This document shows positions 1 to 10,700 of a stretch of 64,000 nt of DNA, one piece after another (position 1 is the stretch's first letter; each line of letters opens with the position of its first letter). The stretch is from Symbiodinium natans (Eukaryota > Sar > Dinophyceae > Suessiales > Symbiodiniaceae). The notes beneath the pieces were generated by a model that made no database searches, was not told the DNA's origin, and saw nothing but the letters and a program-made list of their open reading frames with translations. A program made the position numbers and the translations under genes. The stretch spans positions 792,001 through 856,000 of the forward strand of contig CAJNDS010002757.1 of the NCBI GenBank assembly GCA_905221605.1. Reading direction: 5' to 3'.

Positions 1-2
1 CA

Positions 3-1040
3 GCGAAAAAGACGGGGGAGCTGGTCTGCTTCGGCAGCAACAGCTTTGGCCAGTGCGATATTCCTGAAAACCTGGGTCCAGTGGTGGCCGTGGCTGCGGG
101 TGATGTCCACACCTGCGCAGTAAAAGAGACTGGAGAGCTGGTCTGCTTTGGCAGCAACAGCTTTGGCCAGCGCTCTGTGCCTGAAGACCTAGGTCCAGTG
201 GTAGCTGTGGCTGCAGGGCGTGTCCACACCTGCGCAGTGAAACGGACGGGAAGGCTGGTCTGCTTTGGCGACAATGGCAATGAGCAGCATGACTTGCCTG
301 AAGACTTGGCCACAGTTTCGACCACCTCCCGTGCCCGGTTGCTGGTTCAGGAAGTGGTCCAGCAGGTACATCACACAGAGCCAGCGGCGGAGATTTCAGA
401 GGACGAGGCCGCTGCTATAGTGCGTGAACAGGAGGCATCCATCATCCAGCACAACCTCGACTCCATCGGGTGGGAGGCCGCAGTTGGCGGCACCGACACC
501 ACAGAGGACGGCGTGTCCTCCTCCGCCCCAAACGGTCGACTGTGGCGCGTGGTGCTACTGGAGTTGAGCCGTGCGCCCCCGGAGCTGAACCGCGTGCTGG
601 AGGCCTCCGATGCCCTTCAGCCCATCCGTGAAGCCTTGGCGCTTGAGGGTTTCGAGTGGCGCTTGCCCTCCGGCGCCAAGGTCTTCATGGACCCCAGCCA
701 CTTCCGCACCTTCCGCCAGCTTGACCGAAACGCACAGCTTCCGCAGCTCAGGCCGTGGCATGTCCTGGTGACGGAAGACCATGAGGACCTCGTCATGGAG
801 GCGGTGCAACAGCTGCCCTCTAAGCTCCAAGTGCGCCACAAGAAGCGTGTGACCGTGGCCTACGCCGGGGAGCCCGAGGACCCCAACATGATTTGGGTGA
901 GCCGCACGTTTTTTCACATTCCGTCGGTGCAAGTGGCCCTCCCCAACTCCGTGGTCCAGTCCACCACGGAGGCCCGCACGAACCACGGCAACCATGGCCC
1001 AAACCCGCGCAGGTTCCACCCGAGCTGGGACTTCCAGTGA
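3..1040 (+). CDS. RCC1-repeat protein, C-terminal part (5' end outside window)
   Basis: The frame is open from the left edge, so this is the 3' part of a larger gene. It starts with about three tandem units of roughly 37 residues with the pattern VVAVAAG-x2-HTCAVK-x-TG-x-LVCFG-x-N, typical of RCC1/HERC beta-propeller blades. Adjacent units are nearly identical in DNA, which suggests recent duplication. After the last blade comes a Glu/Ala-rich stretch, then about 150 residues with no domain I can name, including HVLVTEDHEDLV and VSRTFFHIPS. I recall similar tails in dinoflagellate proteins of this type, but no search was run. RCC1 folds are usually protein-interaction or exchange-factor scaffolds; the specific role is unknown. 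The stop at 1038-1040 is followed by a (CTAA)n tract. Confidence 0.75.
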   Translation, partial: AKKTGELVCFGSNSFGQCDIPENLGPVVAVAAGDVHTCAVKETGELVCFGSNSFGQRSVPEDLGPVVAVAAGRVHTCAVKRTGRLVCFGDNGNEQHDLPEDLATVSTTSRARLLVQEVVQQVHHTEPAAEISEDEAAAIVREQEASIIQHNLDSIGWEAAVGGTDTTEDGVSSSAPNGRLWRVVLLELSRAPPELNRVLEASDALQPIREALALEGFEWRLPSGAKVFMDPSHFRTFRQLDRNAQLPQLRPWHVLVTEDHEDLVMEAVQQLPSKLQVRHKKRVTVAYAGEPEDPNMIWVSRTFFHIPSVQVALPNSVVQSTTEARTNHGNHGPNPRRFHPSWDFQ

Positions 1041-2490
1041 GTGCCGGTTCAGGTGAAGGTCGGCTGGCTCGAAGACACCGATTGAATCACCAGTTAAGAC
1101 CTGGTATTACCAGATTTGACTAACTAACTAACTAACTAACAAACTAACTAACCAACTAAACAAAAAAATTGAATGGCTACCTTGGGCTGAAACGGCTTAC
1201 CCTTAAATCTTCTGCCCAACCCCCATAGCCTTGCTACGAAGTACGAGTCGTACTTGCAACTTGTACTTCATAGTTGAAAGAAGATTCCTTAAGCAAATCC
1301 TACTCATGAGTTCTGAAACATGCGATGCCTACAAACGGGCCCAGTAGTATTCGATTTTCGCCCTAGTATTTCAATCCCACTTCGAGTGCAACAGAAGCAC
1401 ATCACTACGCTTCGCCCCCATTCGATCATCTAGCCAGCTCAGCAAAGGACCTGCTGTTCGCAAGCTGCTTACAGCAACCGTGACAAAGTCAGAATTCGCT
1501 CTGTGCTTGGAGGTGCCAAGTTGATGTTTATGAGCTGCTGGTTCGCTGGCAGGAAGCATCTGTAGCATGATGCAGTCTCCTTTAGACGGCGACACGTTTG
1601 GTTGCTGCTGCTGCTGCTGCTGCTCCTTTGTGCAGTGTACAGAAGATCCGGAAATGATTCCAGTTTTGTTGAGTGAAGCACCAGTTCGCAAGCTGCTTAC
1701 TGGTGTTTGCACAACACTGAGACAACCAGATTGCACCGGGACCTTGATTGTAGTTCATCTTTTTGGGTGCCGAGTTTCATTAGGCCTGCTTTTGCAGTAT
1801 GATGAGAAACAAAGAACCACAGTTCACGGTCCGGGCACTTATTTCAAACAGTCTTTGCGACAGCAGCGAGTTGCCATCCTAAGCCGTCAATGGCCTCCGA
1901 TGTCATGCATGTGGAGGGCGCTTCCAGTTCGCAAGCTGCTTACTGCAGTGCCGAAAGCATGCGGATAGCCAAAGAAATGAGGCCAACCCGGTCGCCGCCA
2001 TCATTTCATATTTCAGAACGGCTGCTGTTACTACCCTGACGGCAGCTTCACAGGAGGAACTGTAGCACTACCAGGAAGGCGACATATTGTTTTTTGTCAT
2101 ACTCACGCATGCTGATGTGTTCATATCCTTCAATTTATGGGCTGAGGGCTTCGGACAAGAACCCAACTCTGAACTGTGGTTTTCCTTGAACCAATAATTT
2201 GTGGGTTTGGGCTTTAGGCATGAGAGTTAAACTGTACTGAGTTGTAAGATACAGACTGGCTTGGGTGAGTTCTCGCATGCAGAACCTGAAAGAATTCGGC
2301 GGGTCTCTGAACAGTGGTCGTTTAGGGGCGAAATGTCAGGCTCCGCAAAAACAAAAACACAAAGGCAGGACGATCGTGACTGTAGGAACTCCGAAACAAC
2401 ATCTCACAGAGTTGACCATTCGTGTGCCTTGTCTTTTGTACCTGCAGCCGCTTAAACAAATACCACACCGGCCCAAAAGCGTCTTCAAAC
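1041..2490. other. Intergenic stretch with a 17-mer repeated three times
   Basis: No gene is supported. It begins with a (CTAA)n microsatellite at about 1122-1160. The exact 17-mer GTTCGCAAGCTGCTTAC, preceded by CA in two copies, occurs at about 1456, 1684 and 1927. A (CTG)7 tract lies at 1600-1622. Short open frames here are low-complexity or unconvincing. Confidence 0.5.
1456..1943 (+). repeat. Three dispersed copies of GTTCGCAAGCTGCTTAC
   Basis: Identical 17-base words start at about 1456, 1684 and 1927 (spacing 228 and 243 bases). Flanking similarity is slight, so this is a short conserved word and not a long tandem repeat. Function unknown. Confidence 0.6.
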
Positions 2491-3980
2491 CCTAAACCTA
2501 ACCCGAAACCCTGAACCCTAAACCCTAAACCCTAAACCCTAAACCCTAAACCCTAAACAGGCTGCCTCTCGCCGCAGATTCCGGATGGAAGAGGTGGGTC
2601 CAGCGAGCCAAGGTTTCGGGTTGATTGCCTGGACCCCTGATTAGTTGCAATTCCTTCTTTTGGGGTACCAATTTCAGGTTCAGCTAGGGTTTAGGGTTTA
2701 GGGTTTAAGGTTTAGGGTTTAGGGTTTAGGGTTTAGGGTTTAGGGTGTAGGGTTTAGGCTCACATGTACACCTCACTTTACATTCGAAGCTACCAAAGGC
2801 AGGAGCTGCAATCGTGGTTCAGGCTTAGGGCTTAGCGGCTTGAATCGTGTCTTCGAGGTTTGGGTTTAATCTCTGCTTCGTGATTTCAGGCAGGGGGTTT
2901 AGGGTTTAGGGTTTAGGGTTTAGGGTTTAGGGTTCAGGGTTCAGGGTTCAGGGTTCAGGGTTTGTTGCCTCTCAGCATGCAAGACCTAGTCAGACGGTCG
3001 CTTTGCTTCGATCTGGTGGCGAGGACATGCCGATCCTCAGCCACCATGTGGACGACGGCTGAGCCTTGTTTTGGGTTTGGCTTGCGGGTGAAGCCTCAGG
3101 GTTTAGGGTTAGGGTTTAGGGTTTAGGGTTTAGGCTTGCAATCTTTGCAAGGACGTCCCAGAGTCCTAATTTGGCATACAGGGTTGCTGGGCTTAGTGGT
3201 GACAGCTGACAGGGTCATGCGGGCTCAGAATTTAGGCTACTTCGGGTTTCTTGAAGCCACAAGAAAAGGTGAAGTGACAACTGCTCACATCGCCAGCGGC
3301 AGGATTAGGGGTCTTAGCAGTGTAAGGACACAAGGATTGCGCTTCGGAGAAAGTGACGCGCCGAATGCTTGCTTGGTACTTTAGGGGGCCCAAATCCTAG
3401 AAGCCTATGGGTCTTTGGGCACAGGGTCGACACCAAAAAAAAGCTCAACCCTATTTGGACCCGCGATGCTGGTTTAGGCAAGCCGTCCATGAGCTGCATC
3501 ATGGGGCATCTGTTTGCGAGTTACACGCCTGCAAGGTTGTTCAGGAATCCAAGGTAGTAGGCCTTCAGGGTCTGGGGGGGGGTTCTTGGTCTCGTGTTGC
3601 GGACTGCCAGTTTACCTGGGAATTTCTTGATCTGCTGCACAGGCCGCTGCGGCTCAAGTTGTATTCATTGCGCTTGAGGCTTAGGGTTTAGGGTCGTGGC
3701 TCAGAGTTACCGTTGTTTAGGTTGTGCAGGGCTTAGACATTCGACTTTAGGATGCTCTCAGTCGTAAGCCGGCGCCAGCACGTAATTCTCCCCAGGGCTT
3801 TGCCATTGAAACACCAACCACGTAAGTTTGACTCCAACATCTATTCCTCAACCAAGCAACAGCAAATGTAGCTATAAGTCAAATTACTTGTAGGGCTGGC
3901 AGGTTGAACGGGTATCAGGTTTCGGGTCAGGGTTAAATAGGGCACAGCAACGAAGAAAGCGCCACTCACGAAAGCGTGCC
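2491..3980. repeat. Telomere-like arrays and degenerate TTTAGGG spacer
   Basis: A CCCTAAA array (about 2494-2558) precedes a short GC-rich stretch (2561-2592, possibly an exon between CAG and GTGGGT). TTTAGGG arrays follow at about 2689-2757, 2897-2960 and 3098-3135. The rest is degenerate G-rich spacer with no convincing coding sequence before the ATG at 3981. Confidence 0.7.
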
Positions 3981-4128
3981 ATGGCCCAAGCTGGCTACGC
4001 AGAGAGCTCGGAAAGCACGCCGGGCTGCCAGACTGTGATCTGCGCCGGGGTTTCGGCAGTGCTCTGCAGAAAGGACTCGGTGCTCGTGGCGGTGGAAGGC
4101 AGGACCTTGAACAGGGATTCGGGGGGCA
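3981..4128 (+). CDS. Asparagine synthase-like gene, exon 1
   Basis: It starts at an ATG in the context GTGCCATGGCC and encodes about 49 residues. The block ICAGVSAVL aligns with the usual N-terminal MCGI of class II glutamine amidotransferases, but lies about 20 residues inside. It ends at GGGCA before a GTTTAGGG donor supplied by a telomere-like array. Confidence 0.5.
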
Positions 4129-7100
4129 GTTTAGGGTTTAGGGTTTGGGGTTTAGGGTTTAGGGTTTAGGGTTTGGGGTTTGGGGTTTGGGGTTTGGGGT
4201 TTAGGGTTGTTTAGGGGCCCCCCGATATCCCCTGGAATCCAAAAAACCACCTCCGTTGCATGCTGATGTCGGCTCTGTGAGTCGGCTAGGGGTGCAAGGT
4301 ACTCACGAGCCATAAAGGGTTTACGGTTTAGGGTTTAGGGTTTAGGGTCTAGGGTCCAGGGTCTGGGGTTTAGGGTTTCCGTAAGCCCTAAGAACCCTAG
4401 CGCCCTGTAAGGCCTCTTAGGCCCATTGAATGGGCCCCCCTGGGTGTTGTGCGGCTTTTCTCTCAGGTGTTCTTCTCGCCCAAAAGCCTCGGGCCTCTTG
4501 CGCTCCAGAAAGCCCGGTCTCCGACCCCCACAGAATCCAGAGAACTTGGCTATCCCTGGAGCGCCACCCTGAACCCTGAACCCGAAAATAGACCCCGAAC
4601 CCCGAACGCTACCCTAAACCCTAAACCCTAAACCCTAAACCCTAAACCCTAAACCCTAAACCCTAAACCCTAAACCCTATAGGGTTTAGGGTTTATAAAC
4701 CCTAAACCCTAAACCCTAAACCCTAAACCCTAAACGCTAAACCCTAAACCCTAAACCCTAAACCCTCAACCCTAAACCCTCAACCCTAAACCCTAAACCC
4801 TGAACCCTGAACCCTGAACCCTGAACCCTGAACCCTGAACCCTGAACCCTGAACCCTGAACCCTGAACCCTGAACCCTAAACCCTAAACCCTAAACCCTA
4901 AACCCTAAACCCTAAACCCAAACTGCCTGGGGCAAAAGAGGTGCCGCGGAGCCCCGCCAGTTGCAGCTTGGCCCTGGCTCCTGCGCCTTGCTGGTCCGGG
5001 GCCAGGCCGCGAGCTTTTTGGGAGGCTTCGGGTTTAGGGTTCAGGTTTGTGGTTTGGGGTTTAGGGCTTAGGGTTTGGGATTCAGGGTTTGGGGTTTAGG
5101 GTTTAGGGTTTAGGGTTTAGGGTTTGGGGTTTAGGGTTTAGGGTTTGGGGTTCCCTCAACCTCAAGCCCGTTATTTCAAGGGTTCTAGAGGTACAGTTTC
5201 AGGGCCCCCAAGTTCTAAAGCCCAAACCCGAACACACACACAAACACCCCGATGACCCAGCCGAGCTATTTGCCTTGACTGGGCCTAGAAACCCTACGTC
5301 CAAAACCCCATATAATCCCTGCATATATACATATATGCATTTAACCTAAGTCCTAAACCCCATAGACCTTCTGAACCGTATAAGCCCCATAAGTCCTATA
5401 AACCCGAACCCCTATATGCCCTAAATAAGCCCTCTAAACGCTAGAAGTCTCATCTGCTCTATGCCCTATCGACCCTACATCCCCGACCTGCAGGTCTTCC
5501 AGCAGGGCGAGACGGAGGCAGCCCGGTATCCTTACTTTAGCCTTAGGGGTTCGGGGTGATCCTCATGGCCTTTTTGAGTTTTCCGGGTGTCTGAATTGGG
5601 CGAATAGGCTAAACTTAAGTCCATGTTTAGCAAGGTGCCATTGTGCAGCCAAGTAAAGCCCTTTGCCCCAAACCCCCACACCCCTACATCCTAAACCCTA
5701 AATCCAAGTAATCCCTAAGCCCTAGCCAAACCCCAAAGGCGCTACCCTGGAGTTTGGTGGCCCGCGCGCTTGCCCAGAGGGAGGGCTTGCAAGAGCTCCG
5801 ACGGTGCCCTCGGAGGGTTTAGGGGGGTCGTGCGGAAGCTTCAAGGTTTTCGGGTAGGGTTTAGGGTTTAGGGTTTAGGGTTTAGGGTTTAGGGTTTAGG
5901 GTTTAGGGTTTAGGGTTCAGGCTCATCAGAGGGTTCTGTCCCATCCATACCCGCCCATCCAAACCCTGTATCTAGCCGACGAAGAGATGTTCTTGGCAAC
6001 ACCCTGTTCTAATTATTAAGGCCCCTGTGGTAAGGTTTTGTTTGGTGTTTGAGGTTTAGGGCTTCCAGTCCGGGGTCTAGTATTTCGGCTTTGAGCGACC
6101 GTGCAGCCGGGATGTTCGCGTCGCGACGTCCCTGTAATAGACTCCATGCCATACTTCCATAGACCCTTATTTGTAGCTCTTGTGGTACAACCAAGAAGTT
6201 GGTATGGAGATCTCGGCAACCCAAGAAGGGAGCGACAATCAATTTACGCCCCAAATTTGGGACCCACCATTATAATCCCGATTAAGACCTGTCTGTCAGT
6301 ATAAGGGGAGAACATCCCTGCCCCAAGGCCTTAAACCCGAACACGGCTGTCGCAGAGTCGCAGGTACTTCTCCACTCTCCGCGGCTCTTTCTGGGTGGCC
6401 TACGTGCGGAAGGAAGCGACGATCTGCCTCTATACCGCCACGGACCTCTCGGGCATCATGCCCATGTGGCTCTGCATCCCTGAAGGGGATCTCTCAACAG
6501 GTCCTCCGCCCTCACATGCCAACCCTAAACAAGCAACAAAACTACAAAAGCCCTGTAAGCTCCAGACCTTTATTCCCTAAACTCTATAAACCTTAAAGCC
6601 CTCCTTTTTCATAAACCTCAAGCCGTGGACGGCCCAAAACAACGAAGCCCTGTTGACACTACTACCCCAGGGGGGAAGGTTCTGGAATGGGTTTTGGAGT
6701 TTAGGGTATTGGCTGGGCATCTGTCACCCCAAACCAACCACCCCCTCTCAACTCCCCCCCCTCCCAACCTCCCAACCAACCCCCTCACCCCCATGAACCC
6801 CAAACAAAACAATCAACAAGCCCTCAGAAACCCTAAAATCCTAAAGCCCTAAAACCCTAAGACCCTAAACCCCTAAAACCCGAAGACCCCAAGAGGCTGC
6901 CCCTGAAACCCTGAAACCCTAAACCCTAAACCCTAAACCCCCAAACCCTAAACCCTAAACCCTGAAACCGCCCAACTCCCAGGTGGCTTGGCCGAAGCGG
7001 CGACGGCGCCGCGCTGCTGGCGTCGGCCCATTGGCCCCTTCGGCAAGTTCCCCTGGCCACGGAGCTCCACAACCTGCGGCAGGTCACAGCTTAAACTGAT

Positions 7101-7726
7101 GTTTAAGGGTTCAAGGGGTTAAGGTCACAAGGGTTTGAGAGGGTTATGGGCTTAAGGTTCGAAGGTTTTGAAGGATTCAGGGCTTCAAGGGTTTGAGGGT
7201 TTAAAGGTTCTACGGGTTTCGGGTTCGAAGGCTTGGGGGAAGGGGGTGGTTGAGGGTTCAAGGAGGTTTAGAGCGGAGGAGGGGGAGGATCGGGTCCCTC
7301 AATTGTTCTCCCTTTGAGGGCATCTGGTTTGTCACTTTTTTTCTTATACCAGCCCACGTCTTTAAGGTGTAGGCTTCAGTGTTGCCGAGTGCCAATTTGA
7401 AGTAACTCTTCATGTTTAGGCCTCTTCTTATGGTGGCATTTTGTCGGGCTCAAGGGATAGTACCTAGTTGAAGCTTTAAGGGTTTTAGGGTTTAGGGTTT
7501 CGGGTTTAGGGTTTAGGGTTTAGGGGTTTAGGGTTGTTGTGATGGGTCTTCATGGACCAACGTATAATGAAGCCGTTCTAAACGCCGGCCCCCACACCCT
7601 GAGCTCGCAAGGCCAGGAACCCAGAGTCGGCATTTGTGTGAAGCAGTTTTGTTGTTTAAACTTATTGTTTTTGATGAGTGTACATACAGGGTTCCTTATG
7701 AACCCCTGGTGAGCGTATATGTATGT

Positions 7727-7758
<32 letters not shown>

Positions 7759-10700
7759 TACATGTGTATATGTATATTGGGTGTCCTTTTGGGGATACAA
7801 GTAACAAAAGAAACACATGTAAAACTCCAAGCTGCAAACCGCGAAGCCCCATGGATTAGTTGTGGTACCTAACATGATGAGGAAGGGAGCTGCTAGTAAG
7901 GCTCAGGGCAGTCTCCAAACCCTAAACCCTAAACCCTAAACCCTAAACCCTAAACCCTAAATCCTAAACCCTAAACCCTAAAACCCTAAACCCTTATAAG
8001 CCCCAACCCTAAAGGCCCAGAAACCCCGAAGCCCCTGCACAGGCGTGCCCGCGGCTCTTGCATCGGCTCTCTCCCGGTCTTGGCATCGAAGCCTCCGAGC
8101 CCGATCCTTTGTGGTACTTTACTGTAACTTTAGATCCTTACCTTTTTTGGGGGTTTATTGGGTTTCTTATTTAGATCCTTATACCTTTTTTGTGGTTTAT
8201 TGGGTTTCTTATTTAGATCCTTATACCTTTTTGTGGTTTATTGGGTTTCTTATTTAGATCCTTATACCCTTTTTTGGGTTTATTGGGTTTTTTATTAAGG
8301 CAGCCAAAAGGTTAATTTATAGCCTCCTGAGTGCAGCCAAGGATCCCTTCTATGGTCTGCACGCGCCGCGTGGCTACGTGAGGGTAGGTTTTGGGGGGTT
8401 TTAGGGTTTAGGGTTTAGGGTTTAGGGTTTAGGGTTTGTAGAGTTTATAGGGCTTAGGGCTTTCAAGAATTTAGGGCTTAGGGGTTTTGAAGAGTTTGGG
8501 GTTTAGGTTTTGAAGAGTTCAGGGTTCAGGGGTTTTAGGGTTTGTAGAGCCTAGGCTCCCGGACGCTAATTCGTAGTTCCTTCTTCTGGAATCTGACTTG
8601 CATTGCGTTCTGCCAACCATGCAATCTGGACCTCAGAAAAGGAGCTACTCAGAAAGGTTTTGGTTGATTCGTCAGACCCGCAAAGGGGAACCCTAAACCC
8701 TAAACCCTAAACCCGAAACCCTAAACCCTAAAACCTAAACCCTAAACCCTAAACCCTAAACCCTAAACTCCCTAATCCCTAAACCCTAAACCCTAAACCC
8801 TAAACCCTAAACCCTAAGCCTAAACCCTAAGCAAAAGCGCCGTGAGGCCCGTCGCCTCAGAGATCTCCGACGGCTCCGCGCTGCGTCCGCTAGTGGTGCA
8901 GGCGGCCCGCCGATGCGTGGCGGGGGAGGACGGGGTTTAGGGTTTAGGGTTTAGGGTTTAGGGTTTAGGGTTTAGTGCGTACTTGTCTGTTTGGCCACTT
9001 AAGGTGGTGCTCCGGGCTTAGAGCTACTTGTGATCACAAGGGTGGTGGGTTTATGGTTTAGGGTTAAACCGAAACCTATAAAGCCATAAACCCTCCAACT
9101 ATTCGATATGCTGGGCTTGTATATAGGGGAATGTCCTTACCACCAGGTAAAACCAGTAAAAACAATAGAACCTACAGTGCACAACGCACAAAGAACCTTC
9201 TGCTCGCTCCTTACTGTTCATGTTCGTTTACAGTACTACAAAGAAGCGAAAAACAACAGGATGAGCCCAGCTTTCAACCTTGGAACCCTAAACCCTAAAC
9301 CCTAAACCCTAAACCCTAAACCCTAAACCCTAAACCCCAAACCCCAAACCCTAAACCCTAAACCAACTTAGCAAGAGGACAGGGTCGGGCTCCTTTTCAG
9401 CGGGGGCCTCGACTCGGGGCTCTTGGCCTTCCTCTTCGCCTCAAAACTGCTGGCTCCGTGCCCCGGGCCTGTTTCTTTTAGGGGGTCTGGGGGTTTAGGG
9501 TTTAGGGTTTAGGGTTTCCCCCCTTATACAAACCCCTTATACTCACAGTCCTTCATAGGGATGTACTAGAAGGTACTACAATCCCTATTCAGGATTGGTA
9601 GTATAAGGGGGAACATCCCAATATTAAGGCTTTAGGGTGAAACGAGGTGAGCACCTGCGGCCCGCCCAAGCATCCTTTTCTGGATATATTGAGTGTTTTG
9701 TAAAGGGTGCCTGGGGTGGTCTCGGTACGGTGTTGTGGTTGGGAGTTTAGGGTTGATAGGGCTTGGGTGTTTAGGTATTGCGCGTGTGCGTGTGGGTGCG
9801 CGTGCGCGTGCGGGTGTACATGTGCGTGCGCGTGTGTTTGTGGGTGTGCGTGTTTCCGCGCGCGCCCGCGCGCGCGGGTGTGTGTGTGTGTGTGTGTGTG
9901 TTTTTTTTTGGGGTGGTGGGGTGGGGTCTCTAGATTGTCGGGTTCCTGCCGTGCATTTCTGCGATGGAGTTTGTACGATTTAGAGGCCAGCCTGCAGACT
10001 ATCCAGACCGCACAAAATCTGTTGTATGCGAGCTCAAGAGCAGCCGAGGTGCCAGTGCACTTGCTACACCGTGGGGTTTCCTGGCGAAATCAGCCACACA
10101 ACCTGTGCTAATCAAAATTTGCAGCTGGGAAGCAGCTCTTTTACGGTTTTCAGGGTGCCTGTTGTTCTGGGGCAGGTTTCATCTGGAAGACAAGAAGATC
10201 AAGAACAAGTACGCCTACCCGGAAGACGTTTCGATGGCAGAGGCGGCTGCAAGGGAGATGAACTTGGAGTGGAAGCATCACATCATGGACCTTGCAGAGG
10301 CGGGCCAGAGATTGGGGATATCCTAAGCACCCGATCGATCCGATCATTGATCCGACATGAGGTATGCTATTTAGGGCAACCAGTCCTTAGTTATGATTGC
10401 TTGCACCACTTTGGCCACTTGGGCGTAGGCTGGGGGGGGGGGGGGTGTATAGGATCGAAAGAAAGTCGGCCCGAAGCTGAATCTCTCTTGAGTTCAGCGC
10501 CTGGGGTTTCGGCTTGGATCCCGCCTCCCAACAGAGCTTGAAACCCTGAATATATAGACCCAAGAAGCAAAAAAATCTAGGTCACACCGAATCATATACG
10601 GCCCTCAACCCCACTAAACTCCCTAAGAGCCCTCAACCTTCAGCCCCAAGAACCCTAAACCCTAAACCCTAAACCCTAAACCCTAAACCCTAAACCCTAA

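Noticed and set aside
2494-4919. True chromosome end (telomere)
   Set aside because: TTTAGGG-type units occur in both orientations throughout the window, in short arrays between coding segments, so these are interstitial.
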